DNA from: Ruminococcus sp.
GTDB lineage: Bacteria > Bacillota > Clostridia > Oscillospirales > Ruminococcaceae
Direction of reading: 5' to 3'
Assembly (NCBI GenBank): GCA_017470905.1
Contig: JAFUXL010000023.1
Span: forward strand, 1-37,973
DNA: 37,973 bases
Shown here piece by piece: positions 1-8,576 of the stretch; the first letter of the stretch is position 1; every line of letters starts with the position of its first letter. The notes below the pieces were generated by a model. The model saw nothing but the letters and a program-made list of their open reading frames with translations, did not search any database and was not told the DNA's origin. Both the position numbers and the translations under genes were made by a program.

Positions 1-1131
1 AGTGAATACTACATCATTTTCGTTAGCAGCAACGCCCTTGCCTGCGCCCTCGCCGAATGCAAATTCCTTGGTATCGTTGTTGTGAACGATTGCAGACTTG
101 TAAGCTGCGGAATTTGCGGAGATTGAAGAATATGTTACCTGTGCATCGTTTTCAATATTGAACTGTGCGCCTGCAACTGCAAGTGAACCGCCCTTTACTG
201 TTACGTCCATGGTTACGGTTTCGCCTGCCTTAGCTGTAACAGTGGGGATAACCCATTCAATATTGCCCTCTGCCTTGGTGGTTGTGTCTGCGATTATTTC
301 GATAGAGCCGTTTGTAAGCTTTACCTTGGATGTGATGTCGAGACCGTTTGTATCGCTGATAAGAGCGTTTGACCAGTCTACAGGATACTTTCCTGCTGGA
401 CAATCTGCAGGAACCTTATAAGTAAGTGTAAGTATTACATCGCCGTTGTTGGCAACAACACCCTTGCCTGCGCCCTCGCCGAATGCAAACTCATTTGTCT
501 CTGCATTGTTTACAACGCTCGACTTGTAAGCTGCGGACTGCTTGGAAACGCCGCCGAAGGTAATGTCCTTGCTGTCAACTGTTATGTTGAACTGTGCGCC
601 TGCAACGGGGAGTGTGCTTCCCTTTACGGTAACTTCCATCTGAACCGTGTCGCCGGGCTTTGCAGTAACATCGGGGATAACCCACTCTGCTGCGCCGTCT
701 GCGGCATCGGGCTGAGTAACTGCCTTTACGATAATCATACCGTTGTCAAGAGTTACCTGAGATGTGACATCATTGCCGTTTGTATCGCTGATGAAAGCGT
801 CTGCGCCCCATGTTACGGGGTATTCGCCTGCCGGACAATCTGCCGGAACTGTATATGAGAGTGTGAATACCTCATCGCCCTCATTGGCTGCAACGCCCTT
901 GCCTGCGCCCTCGCCGAATGCAAATTCCTTATTGTCGTGGCTGTTTACGATATTTGATTTATAAGCTGCCGAGCTTTCCGAAATACCTGCAAAGGTTATG
1001 GGAGACTTCACATCGCTTATGCTGAAATGTGCGCCTGCAACTGCGAGCGAACCGCCTGTCACCTTAACGGGAACCTCAACCGTCTGACCGGGTTCAGCCT
1101 CAACTTCAAGAATATCCCACGTTACGGAACC
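1..1131 (-). repeat. Tandem cohesin-module repeats inside scaB
   Basis: Three direct repeats of roughly 430 bp encode successive cohesins of ScaB. A landmark block starting cctgcgccctcgccgaatgc begins near 41, 467 and 902, giving unit lengths of about 426 and 435 bp. The third unit runs off the window. Such arrays expand and contract by recombination, so the cohesin number may vary between strains. Confidence 0.8.
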
Positions 1132-2436
1132 CTCTGCCGGTTTAGCCTGTGTTGTGGTTGCTGCGGTTGTGGTTGCTGCGGCTGTAGTAGTTGCTGCCGC
1201 TGTTGTGGTCGGAACAGTAGTTGTGCTGGTTTCCGCAGGAGTATCGTCTGTAATTTCGATTACTGCAGGGATTACCTTGGGAGCAATCTCTTTCTGACCC
1301 GAACCGTCCTCTGCAACATTAAATCTTGCAAAGCTGTGGGTGTAAGTACCTGCGCCGATTTTAGCAGGGTCGATTGTCACTTCAAGGAGAATGATTTCAT
1401 CTGTGGAGCTGAATTCAGAAGCAGGCTCTGCACCGTTCATTGTGTAGCAGTACCATGTACCCTCTGTATCCTGCCATGCCTTTTCGTTGAAAGCATAGTT
1501 TGTGAAATCGGAGTCGATTTTGAATCCATCGGGTTCTGTTCCGGGCTTCGCAATGAGAACAGCAGCCGTATGGTTGCCCATCTCCTTTACGAAAACGGGA
1601 ATCTGGAACTTATAACCTGCTTTTTCAAGCTCGTCGAGTGTGAAAGTATATCCGGGAGTACCCTCTGCTGCGCCGTTGTTCATATCTACTACGAAATCAT
1701 CGGCTGCGACAAAATCGGTATTGGGATTTATTGTCGTTGTTACAACGGGCTGCTGGGGAGCAGTTGTTATTGGTGTTGTTGTCTCTACGGGTGTGTCATC
1801 ACCTGTGATTGTGATGACTGCCGGGATAATCGCAGGAGCAATTTCCTTCTGTCCCGAACCGTCCTCGGCAACATCAAATCTCTGGAAGTTGTAGGTATAT
1901 TCACCGGGCTTTACCGAATTAACGTCAACCGTAACTTCAAGGAGAAGAATTTCATCTTCGGAGCTGAATGCAGAAGCAGGTTCTGCGCCGTTCATTGTGT
2001 AGCAGTACCATGTACCCTCTGTATCCTGCCATGCTTTTTCGTTGAAAGCGTAGTTTGTGAGGTCGGAATCCACGGAAAATCCCGTAGGAGCTTTCGCAAG
2101 CTCAGCGATAAGAACTGCCGCTGAATGGCTGCCCATTTCCTGCACAAAGACAGGTATCTGGAATTTGTTGTTTTCTTTAAGCTGATCAACTGTAAATGTA
2201 TATCCCGCACCGCCGTTATTCATATCAATAATGAAGTCGCTGACGGGAGTACCCTTGCTGGAAGGAGCTGAATCAGCCTTTTTAGCAGAAACATCCGATA
2301 CTTCTCCCATACTAACGTTAGGCTGCGCAACAGGAACACTGCCGGCAGCACTAACGTAGATGGAAGGAGCAAATGCACTTGTCATGAGCGAAACGCTCAT
2401 GGCAAAGGACGTAACTGCTGAAAGCAGTTTCTTCAT
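1..2436 (-). CDS. scaB: Cell-surface scaffoldin ScaB (3' part beyond window)
   Basis: Secreted scaffoldin; the frame is open from the ATG at 2436 to the left edge (812 codons), so the C-terminus is missing. A signal peptide (MKKLLSAVTSFAMSVSL...) covers about residues 1-32. Two cohesin-like modules of the ScaA type follow at about 60-210 and 243-398, each with the NYAFNEKAWQDTEGTWYCYT core. After a Thr-rich linker (400-433) come at least three cohesins of a second type, at about 435-572, 582-715 and 722 to the edge, each with FGEGAGKGV. Two cohesin classes in this order match the known R. flavefaciens ScaB, where early modules resemble ScaA cohesins and later ones bind the ScaA dockerin. The ribosome site GGAAAGGA precedes the ATG. 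The gene lies 57 bp downstream of scaA, in the same operon. The family and order are recognised; the binding partners are inferred. Confidence 0.85.
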   Translation of the reverse strand, partial: MKKLLSAVTSFAMSVSLMTSAFAPSIYVSAAGSVPVAQPNVSMGEVSDVSAKKADSAPSSKGTPVSDFIIDMNNGGAGYTFTVDQLKENNKFQIPVFVQEMGSHSAAVLIAELAKAPTGFSVDSDLTNYAFNEKAWQDTEGTWYCYTMNGAEPASAFSSEDEILLLEVTVDVNSVKPGEYTYNFQRFDVAEDGSGQKEIAPAIIPAVITITGDDTPVETTTPITTAPQQPVVTTTINPNTDFVAADDFVVDMNNGAAEGTPGYTFTLDELEKAGYKFQIPVFVKEMGNHTAAVLIAKPGTEPDGFKIDSDFTNYAFNEKAWQDTEGTWYCYTMNGAEPASEFSSTDEIILLEVTIDPAKIGAGTYTHSFARFNVAEDGSGQKEIAPKVIPAVIEITDDTPAETSTTTVPTTTAAATTTAAATTTAATTTQAKPAEGSVTWDILEVEAEPGQTVEVPVKVTGGSLAVAGAHFSISDVKSPITFAGISESSAAYKSNIVNSHDNKEFAFGEGAGKGVAANEGDEVFTLSYTVPADCPAGEYPVTWGADAFISDTNGNDVTSQVTLDNGMIIVKAVTQPDAADGAAEWVIPDVTAKPGDTVQMEVTVKGSTLPVAGAQFNITVDSKDITFGGVSKQSAAYKSSVVNNAETNEFAFGEGAGKGVVANNGDVILTLTYKVPADCPAGKYPVDWSNALISDTNGLDITSKVKLTNGSIEIIADTTTKAEGNIEWVIPTVTAKAGETVTMDVTVKGGSLAVAGAQFNIENDAQVTYSSISANSAAYKSAIVHNNDTKEFAFGEGAGKGVAANENDVVFT

Positions 2437-2493
2437 CTGTGCATTTCCTTTCCGGGCATAAGCCCTATTTTATTGTTTGACGTTCTGTACTAA

Positions 2494-4245
2494 TCAGTCT
2501 TTAGCCTGGTCTGCTGCAAGTGTAGCTGCATCAGTGGGAAGTGTGATACGGTGAACGATAGATCTGATGATAGCATCGGAGTCGCTTGAATTGATTTCAT
2601 CGCCGCCCTTAGGATCGCAGCAGTCAGCATTTACCTTGCCCTGTGCAGTGATTGCATAGTCAGCGTTGTTGTTGAGCCACTTGTTGAGGACAACTACATC
2701 GGCGATATTAACCTTCTTGTCGTCGTTAGCGTCGCCGTAGAGAACATCGCCTACGGGAGTAGCTGTTGTTGTTGCAGCACCGCCTGCTGTTGTTGTAGCA
2801 GGAGTTGTTGTTGTAGCAGGAGCTGTTGTTGTTGTTGCAGGAACTGTTGTTGTAGTAACAGGCTCAACAGGTGTATCGCCGTCTGTGATTGTGATTACAG
2901 CAGGGATAACAGCAGGAGCGATTTCCTTCTGACCTGAACCGTCTTCTGCAACGTCAAATCTCTTGAATGTGTATGTGTATTCGCCGGGCTTAACTGTAGC
3001 TGTATCAACAGTTACCTCGAGGAGGAGGATTTCATCTTCTGAGCTGAGTGACTCAACAGGCTCTGCACCGTTCATTGTGTAGCAGTACCATGTACCCTCT
3101 GTATCCTGCCATGCCTTCTCGTTGAATGCATAGTTTGTGAGGTCGGAGTCAACAGTGAAGCCTGCAGGAGCCTCGGGAAGCTCTGCGATGAGAACTGCTG
3201 CTGTGTGGCTACCCATTTCCGTAACGTATACGGGGATTGTGAATGTATTCTTAGCCTTGAGTTCATCAAGAGTGAATGTGTAGCCTGCGCCGTTGTTGTT
3301 CATGTCAACAACGAAGTCGCTTACGGGAGTACCCTTGCTATCCGAAGGAGTTGAGGGGTCAACAGGTGTAGAAGGAGTTGCGGTAGTTGTTGTAGCAGGT
3401 GTCTGGTTAGCTGTTGTAGTAGTAGTAGCAGGTGTCTGGTTAGCTGTTGTTGTAGTAACAATGTCAACGGGAGCCTCATCGCCGATAACGATGTCAATGC
3501 TCTTGAGAGTGAGGTTGTTGTTCTTTGTTGTGTACTTTGTGCTGCCAACCTCTACCATGTTGGACATATTGTCGGGATGGTCAGGGTCATACTCGTAGTC
3601 ACAGAAGTCAAGAGTATATGTACCTGCCTTTGTATTCTGGGGGAATGTAACGTTTACAACTGCTACGGGGAACTCGTCAGATGTTGCGCCTGCCCATTTG
3701 TAGCCGTCCTTTGAGGGAATCCATGAGTAGCCTGCATAAGCGTAGTCTGTGCCTGCCTTGGCATTGCTTGCAGCGGTGCTTGAAGCCTCGTTGCCGCCGA
3801 GAGTAATCTTTGTTGCGCCCTTAGCGTTGAGTGAAAGCTCGGAAGCGAAGTTGATGAGCTTCTTGGTTGTGTATGTGCTGCCGCCTACGGTGTATTCCTT
3901 GTCAGCTGCGTTTACATCAAGACCTGCTGTAACGAGAGCTGCGCCCTCTGTTGCGCCGTCCTCGAAAGTAACAGCAGAAGCATCGCCGTTAGCAGACTTA
4001 ACTGTGAACTGGAAGTTAAGTGACTGTGTATCGGCAGTCTGCTCAACGTAATAGATACCTACGGGAACAGTAACCTTGCCTGCTGCAATATCTTCTGTGG
4101 AGATTTTTGTGCTTGCGCCCTCAAAAGCACGGAGTTCAAAGGACTTGGAAGCATCAGCTGCGCCTGTAACAAAAGGAACAACTGTTGTTGAAATCGCAGA
4201 TGCAGCCATGATAAGAGAAGTAGCTGCTGAAATAAGTTTCTTCAT
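2494..4245 (-). CDS. scaA: Scaffoldin ScaA with two cohesin-like modules and C-terminal dockerin
   Basis: Secreted primary scaffoldin of 583 residues. Signal peptide about 1-30. A divergent cohesin-like module lies at 34-256, a Thr/Pro linker containing a doubled ANQTPATTTT at 262-305, and a second cohesin-like module at 306-456, close in sequence to the first two of ScaB. A second Thr linker (460-497) leads to a dockerin at 498-583. The first dockerin loop is normal (GDANDDKKVNIAD). The second, NADCCDPKGGDEINSSD, has an insertion. In R. flavefaciens ScaA binds enzymes through its cohesins and ScaB through its dockerin; that is assumed here. The start at 4245 has AAAGGAA in front. A small hairpin (agacc/ggtct, 4266-4280) sits just upstream of the ribosome site in the 97-bp gap after scaC, and could affect processing or translation. 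The first module is weak evidence for a true cohesin. Confidence 0.85.
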   Translation of the reverse strand: MKKLISAATSLIMAASAISTTVVPFVTGAADASKSFELRAFEGASTKISTEDIAAGKVTVPVGIYYVEQTADTQSLNFQFTVKSANGDASAVTFEDGATEGAALVTAGLDVNAADKEYTVGGSTYTTKKLINFASELSLNAKGATKITLGGNEASSTAASNAKAGTDYAYAGYSWIPSKDGYKWAGATSDEFPVAVVNVTFPQNTKAGTYTLDFCDYEYDPDHPDNMSNMVEVGSTKYTTKNNNLTLKSIDIVIGDEAPVDIVTTTTANQTPATTTTTANQTPATTTTATPSTPVDPSTPSDSKGTPVSDFVVDMNNNGAGYTFTLDELKAKNTFTIPVYVTEMGSHTAAVLIAELPEAPAGFTVDSDLTNYAFNEKAWQDTEGTWYCYTMNGAEPVESLSSEDEILLLEVTVDTATVKPGEYTYTFKRFDVAEDGSGQKEIAPAVIPAVITITDGDTPVEPVTTTTVPATTTTAPATTTTPATTTAGGAATTTATPVGDVLYGDANDDKKVNIADVVVLNKWLNNNADYAITAQGKVNADCCDPKGGDEINSSDSDAIIRSIVHRITLPTDAATLAADQAKD

Positions 4246-4342
4246 TTGTAATAATTCCTTTCTTTAGACCTTTGCGGTCTTTAATAACTTATGATTTGGG
4301 TTTGTATTCCTTTGCAAGGGAGACAAATCAGATAATCCTTGG

Positions 4343-5155
4343 TCAAAGCTCGGTGATAGCGCCTGCATCATAAAGCTGGATACGGGCAGCATCCTTACCC
4401 GAAATACCGGGAGTGCCGTCAACGTCTCCGTTGGTGATTGCCTGAGGCACAAGGTCATACTTTTCGTTGTTTGCAAGATACTGGAGTATTCTTACAGCAT
4501 CGGAGATAGTTACCTTTCCGTCAAGGTTTACATCGCCTCTGAGTGTGCTGACAGGTTTGTCACCGATAGTAATACCGCCGTTTGTAACGTTTACGCTGCA
4601 CTTAACAGCCTGACCGTCTTTGGCATATCCGATACCGAATTCCGTATTCATAACGCCTGTTTCGGGCTTTACTTCACGGTTTGTAGGCACAGCCTTGATA
4701 TCGATATGTCCGGAAGCTTCTGCGGAAACAGTACCCTTTACGGTACAGAACACGCCTTCGCCTTTCAGCCAGTAGCTTGCATCGTCAACCATTGTTGACC
4801 ACATAAGATTGACATTGCCCTTGTCAGCATCTATATAGCTTGAAAAGATGGGTAATGATGCTGCGGAACTGTCAACGTTCTCTGCGCCTGTCTTGGTGAG
4901 TGCGCCTGCCTCTACCTCGGTAACAGTGATGAGACTGCTATCGTAAGAGAGAGAGAACTGACAGCCCTGAAGTCCGGTTGCAGGAATATCAGCCAATGAA
5001 ACATCGACCGTAAAAGCCCCTCCTGCCTCTGCTGTCGTCTCGCTGACGGAAATCTGCACTGTTTCGTCAGCGGCTGCGACCGGAGCGATTGAGCAGACTG
5101 AAAGTGAAAGCATCGCAGCAGCCATAGCTCCGATGACTATCTTTTTTGTCTTCAT
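4343..5155 (-). CDS. scaC: Adaptor scaffoldin ScaC (one cohesin plus dockerin)
   Basis: Secreted 270-residue adaptor. Signal peptide about 1-29. One cohesin at about 31-198 starts with VQISVSETTAEAGGAFTVDV and contains the typical GCQFSLSYDSSL strand. The C-terminal dockerin (205-270) has two calcium loops, DVNLDGKVTISD and DVDGTPGISGKD. Size and domain order match the known ScaC of R. flavefaciens, which sits on ScaA and changes the docking specificity offered to enzymes. It is the first gene of the sca operon; the strong site AAGGAGG stands before the ATG. Its dockerin is nearly the same as that of the pectate lyase at 8859, so both probably compete for ScaA cohesins (inference). Confidence 0.88.
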   Translation of the reverse strand: MKTKKIVIGAMAAAMLSLSVCSIAPVAAADETVQISVSETTAEAGGAFTVDVSLADIPATGLQGCQFSLSYDSSLITVTEVEAGALTKTGAENVDSSAASLPIFSSYIDADKGNVNLMWSTMVDDASYWLKGEGVFCTVKGTVSAEASGHIDIKAVPTNREVKPETGVMNTEFGIGYAKDGQAVKCSVNVTNGGITIGDKPVSTLRGDVNLDGKVTISDAVRILQYLANNEKYDLVPQAITNGDVDGTPGISGKDAARIQLYDAGAITEL

Positions 5156-5368
5156 GTTTTTTCCTCCTTCTTCATTAATGTGTTATATAACTAAGGAACT
5201 GCCTGCCCCTTGAATTATATCGATGTCCTTACGGCACACGGCGTATTCGTATGCCCATGAGAAACCTTTCATGAACAAACATATCGGAACGCTCCGCAGT
5301 GGTTTCATCATAAGACGCATCACACTGCCGTGATGAAATATCCAATCCCAAAATCTATATTTATTCAT
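5156..5368 (-). promoter_or_regulatory. Structured 5' leader of the sca operon
   Basis: About 213 nt lie between the predicted transcription start and the scaC ATG, within the 375-bp gap 5156-5530. On the transcript several hairpins can form: 5318-5323 with 5330-5335 (6 bp), competing with 5303-5310 with 5331-5338 (8 bp); 5285-5288 with 5293-5296; 5261-5266 with 5301-5306; and 5233-5240 with 5248-5255 (8 bp, one G-U). It matches no riboswitch class I know. The rest of the gap, 5404-5530, is AT-rich and shows no gene. Confidence 0.4.
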
Positions 5369-5374
5369 GATTTC

Positions 5375-5403
5375 ATTATATATCAGGTTTCCAAAAAAGT
5401 AAA
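5375..5403 (-). promoter_or_regulatory. Promoter of scaC-scaA-scaB
   Basis: Sigma-A type promoter on the minus strand: -35 TTTACT at 5398-5403, a 17-nt spacer, -10 TATAAT at 5375-5380. The predicted start is near 5368, giving a leader of about 213 nt before scaC. Confidence 0.75.
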
Positions 5404-5530
5404 TAGTTTTGTGTTGTTTTTGGTACTTTATATAAACAGCAATGCCTGTTTTCGTGCATTCTGCACAACAGAATTTTCCGAATAAAAGCGCATAAAAGAG
5501 CTGTTTATTGACAAATTGTGAATTAATTAA

Positions 5531-6802
5531 TTATTTATCGAGTTTTCTGAATTCTGCCGGGATATTTTCCTCGATTATGTTGTTAATGATGTCCCAGCCA
5601 AATTCCGTATAAGTTCCCTGCGGCTCTGCGTAAGGAAGCCCGTGTCTTTCGGCAAGTTCGGGTGTATACTTGCTGTAGGGGTAAACTCTGAGGTTTGAAA
5701 ATCCTTCGGGTTCATAGTGGACTATATTCGGGATACAGCCTACATCATCAAGGCTTATCTGACCCGTTTCGGAGTCGAGGACTATATCGAAATCGGGCAT
5801 TTCTCCGACAACATTGAAATTATCCGTCTGACAGCAGATGAAGTTGCCCATAGAGTAGAACACAAAGCCTCTTGAGCCGTCCTCTCTTGTGAGCCATTCC
5901 ATAGTCTGTGCGGTATGGGGGTGACAGCCGAGAATAACATCTGCGCCCCAGTCCACCATTTTCTGGGCAAGGATTTTTCTGTCCTCGCTGACTTCGTGGG
6001 TATCCTCTGCGCCCCAGTGTGCGGAGACTATGACCGCATCGGCAATCTGGTCGGCATATCTTATCTGTCTCTCGATTACGTCCTCTTCCTCGTTGAGAAT
6101 AACTCTTATGGGGGAGTCATCGGGAATTTCAAAGCCGTTGATATTCATGGTATAGGCAAGGAAAGCGATTTTAACGCCGTTTACCTCTCTTACTCTTATA
6201 TTCTCGGCATCGGCATCATTGAGATAAGCACCGAGTACCGTGAGGTTATATTCTTCGGCTTTTTGGTTCCAGAACCTTATGGATTCTTCGAGGGCATCTA
6301 TTCCGAAATCGAGCAGATGATTATTCGCCATTGTGATTACGTCAAAGCCCATATCTATGACGGCATCGGCGACTTCGGGGGGGGAATTGAAGAGCAGTGC
6401 GCCGCCGTTTGCGCCACGCAGCTCATTGCTTTCGGAGATGATAGTCTCCTGGTTGATGATTGCGAGGTCGGCATCCTCGATGAGATATTTCACATTCTCA
6501 TACAGGGGCTTGAAGTCGAAATCTTCTCCCTCGCCCGCAAGCTGTTCGGCATTTTTATAAACGGAATAATGAATGAGGTTATCGCCGACTGCGGTGACGT
6601 GGACACGTTTTTCGGGTGGTTCGGTCGGGGGTTCGGTAGTCGGTGCTTCCGTCTCAGGAGGCATGGTTATAGGCTCATATATTGAGTCCTCTCCTGCGCT
6701 GTCATTGGTATTTCCGACAGTGCCTGCGCAGGCTGCCGAAGAGACAAGAGCGGCTGCCGCAAGAAACATTCCGAAACGTCTGAAACAATTTTTCAAATTC
6801 AT
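5531..6802 (-). CDS. CapA-family lipoprotein (poly-gamma-glutamate synthesis type)
   Basis: A 423-residue exported protein of the CapA/PgsA metallophosphatase-like family. The N-terminus has a lipobox (SSAAC, Cys25), followed by a Thr/Pro/Glu-rich spacer of about 40 residues. The CapA domain (about 65-330) contains the motifs VTAVGDNLIHYSVY, NQETI, TMANNHLLDFG, SAHWGAED and LGCHPHTAQ, the usual metal-site pattern. The family acts in capsular poly-gamma-glutamate export or anchoring, but no capBC partners are present, so the substrate here is unknown. The ATG at 6802 is chosen because AAAAGGAG stands directly before it and the signal peptide starts there; an in-frame TTG lies 21 bp upstream. 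It has its own promoter. Confidence 0.85.
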   Translation of the reverse strand: MNLKNCFRRFGMFLAAAALVSSAACAGTVGNTNDSAGEDSIYEPITMPPETEAPTTEPPTEPPEKRVHVTAVGDNLIHYSVYKNAEQLAGEGEDFDFKPLYENVKYLIEDADLAIINQETIISESNELRGANGGALLFNSPPEVADAVIDMGFDVITMANNHLLDFGIDALEESIRFWNQKAEEYNLTVLGAYLNDADAENIRVREVNGVKIAFLAYTMNINGFEIPDDSPIRVILNEEEDVIERQIRYADQIADAVIVSAHWGAEDTHEVSEDRKILAQKMVDWGADVILGCHPHTAQTMEWLTREDGSRGFVFYSMGNFICCQTDNFNVVGEMPDFDIVLDSETGQISLDDVGCIPNIVHYEPEGFSNLRVYPYSKYTPELAERHGLPYAEPQGTYTEFGWDIINNIIEENIPAEFRKLDK

Positions 6803-6839
6803 TTTATTCTCCTTTTCGGGCAATCCCTCACCCGATAAT

Positions 6840-6868
6840 ATTATAACACATTAATTTTGATTTTGCAA
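6840..6868 (-). promoter_or_regulatory. Promoter of the CapA-family gene
   Basis: Minus strand: -35 TTGCAA at 6863-6868, 17-nt spacer, -10 TATAAT at 6840-6845. It gives a short leader of about 30 nt. The remaining gap up to 7036 is AT-rich with nothing recognisable. Confidence 0.7.
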
Positions 6869-7036
6869 TTATAAATTGCATAATTTTTTGATATTCAGCA
6901 GTGCGGAAAAAAATTTTAAAATTCTCCAAACAGCGCAATAAAGGCAATTTTCGGTATTAAAAATTATTTTAACAAATTTTTGGTCATGCTCACGAATTTT
7001 TGTGTTATATTTTGTGCAATATAGCAAAACCACCGG

Positions 7037-8032
7037 TCATTTTTTCCTCGAACGCTGCAAAGCGACAAATTCCCCAGCTAAACTCTCTGATTCGGCATAG
7101 GAGTTAAGCTGATAGCACCGCCCCCTGAATTTCGCCGAGCCGTAGTAACCGTTCATATACCATGCAGCATGCTTTCTCGCCTCGTGCATGGCAAGCTCCT
7201 CGGTCTTTGGGCTTAATTCGAGAATAAGCCTTATGTGTTCAAGCATGACATTCATTTTCTCTTCAAGTGTAGGCGGTGAATATTCCTCTCCGCCGATATA
7301 TGCTTCTATTTCACGGAAAACAAAGGGGTTTCCGTAGCTGCCCCTGCCAATCATAACGAGGTCACAGCCTGTTTCCTCGTACATTCTTATGCAGCTTTCG
7401 GCACTTCCGACATCGCCGTTTCCTATCACGGGGATACGCACAGCATTTTTCACAGCTTTTATGACATTCAAATCAGCCGTTCCGCCGTAGAACTGTTCCC
7501 TTGTCCTGCCGTGAACGGCAACGGCGGCAGCCCCCGCATCTTCGGCATATTTTGCGACATCTGCGGCATTTACGGAATTAATATCCCAGCCGCTCCTTAT
7601 TTTCACCGTAACGGGAACATCACCTGCGGCTCTGACAGCGGCGGCGGTAAGCTCTCCAGCAAGACGGGGATTTTTCATAATCGCCGAGCCTGCTCCCGTG
7701 TTTATGACTTTAGGCACGGGACAGCCCATATTTATATCAATTATATCGGGCTTGTACTCCAGCACTATATTTACGGCTTTCTCCATAAATTCGGGTTCGC
7801 TGCCGAAAAGCTGTACAGCCATCGGTCTTTCCTCATCTGTTACGGCGCATAATTCTGCGGTTTTCCTGTCGCTGTAGCATATGCCCTTTGCGGAAACCAT
7901 CTCACTGACAGCATAAGCCGCCCCGTACTTTATGCACATAAGCCTGTATGCCCTGTCGGCAACTCCTGCCATTGGGGCAAGTGCGGCGGTGCGCCTTATT
8001 TTCACCCTGCCTATATTTATATAATCAGCCAT
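7037..8032 (-). CDS. dus: tRNA-dihydrouridine synthase (DusB-like)
   Basis: A 331-residue flavoenzyme that reduces uridine to dihydrouridine in the tRNA D-loop using FMN and NADPH. The TIM barrel starts at LAPMAGVADRAYR. The catalytic cysteine is in DINMGCPVPKV (Cys104). The KIRSGWD, VHGRTREQFYGG and VIGNGDV motifs and the phosphate-binding MIGRGSYGNP all match the DusB group. The ATG at 8032 is preferred over upstream in-frame codons because AAAAGGAAAA precedes it. It overlaps the stop of the GtrA-like gene by 8 bp, so translation is probably coupled. In many Firmicutes dusB stands alone or near lysS; pairing with gtrA is not a known functional link. Confidence 0.92.
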   Translation of the reverse strand: MADYINIGRVKIRRTAALAPMAGVADRAYRLMCIKYGAAYAVSEMVSAKGICYSDRKTAELCAVTDEERPMAVQLFGSEPEFMEKAVNIVLEYKPDIIDINMGCPVPKVINTGAGSAIMKNPRLAGELTAAAVRAAGDVPVTVKIRSGWDINSVNAADVAKYAEDAGAAAVAVHGRTREQFYGGTADLNVIKAVKNAVRIPVIGNGDVGSAESCIRMYEETGCDLVMIGRGSYGNPFVFREIEAYIGGEEYSPPTLEEKMNVMLEHIRLILELSPKTEELAMHEARKHAAWYMNGYYGSAKFRGRCYQLNSYAESESLAGEFVALQRSRKK

Positions 8033-8504
8033 CGGAATTTTCCTTTTTCTCCCTGAAAACAAAAAGCTTGCTCAGGATATAATTCGCAATAAATATAAGT
8101 ACCTGACTTAAAAAAGTTATAAGCGTCTTGTTAATATGCAGAATGTCACAGCATACCACGAATATGACCTCCTCCATGAAGAAGGTAGCAAGCCTTGCGC
8201 CGTAGAAAGATGCGAAAACCTTCCAGAACTCACGGCTTGTCTTGGTTTCGTTCTTGAAAACATATTTCTTGTTGGTGAAAAACGCAAACGTAACGGCGAG
8301 TATCCACGATATAACCACTCCTGCGGTGCTTTCCAACTTAGGTTCTCCCGGAATGAGCCTGAATACAAGGAGTTTCGAGACAATCGAGACAACCGTTGTC
8401 AGCCCTCCGAAAAGCACATAAAGCCATTTTTCCTCATATTTATAGTAAATATCCTGAAGCGGCTTCGGGAGTACCGACACACAGGCTTTTATAAATTTCT
8501 CCAA
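8025..8504 (-). CDS. GtrA-like family membrane protein
   Basis: A membrane protein of about 159 residues with four predicted segments (about 30-47, 63-80, 97-117, 123-142). The LYVLFGGLTTVVSIVSKLLV start and the FTNKKYVF signature of the GtrA/DPMS family are visible. Members are thought to move lipid-linked sugars across the membrane or assist a polyprenyl glycosyltransferase. No glycosyltransferase is adjacent, so the substrate is unknown. The start is a TTG at 8504 with GGAAAGGAG seven bases before it; a further in-frame TTG at 8534 lacks a ribosome site. It is the first gene of an operon with dus. Confidence 0.82.
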   Translation of the reverse strand: MEKFIKACVSVLPKPLQDIYYKYEEKWLYVLFGGLTTVVSIVSKLLVFRLIPGEPKLESTAGVVISWILAVTFAFFTNKKYVFKNETKTSREFWKVFASFYGARLATFFMEEVIFVVCCDILHINKTLITFLSQVLIFIANYILSKLFVFREKKENSDG

Positions 8505-8547
8505 AAAAATGCTCCTTTCCCGATTTAATGACAAATCTTACTAATAT

Positions 8548-8576
8548 ATAATAACAGGTTATTTCTGATTTTTCAA
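8548..8576 (-). promoter_or_regulatory. Promoter of gtrA-like/dus
   Basis: Minus strand: -35 TTGAAA at 8571-8576, 17-nt spacer, -10 TATTAT at 8548-8553. It supports the short TTG start of the GtrA-like gene, because the longer start would lie almost at the transcription start. The rest of the divergent gap up to 8767 is very AT-rich with no other feature seen. Confidence 0.7.

Noticed and set aside
1027-2124. Long Cys-rich plus-strand frame of 365 codons
   Set aside because: It is exactly antisense to scaB. Its Cys/Gly runs are the reverse of Thr/Ala codons in the linkers, and it has no ribosome site or signal of a real protein.
5183-5368. Possible 61-codon leader peptide in the sca leader
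   Set aside because: Its ATG falls at the predicted transcription start with no ribosome site, and the composition is not protein-like. The region is better explained as structured RNA.
5156-5368. Known riboswitch (for example cyclic-di-GMP type) in the sca leader
   Set aside because: None of the conserved core sequences of the classes I know can be found.
5915-6685. Plus-strand frame of 256 codons
   Set aside because: Antisense to the CapA-family gene, whose motifs and promoter are clear; no ribosome site.
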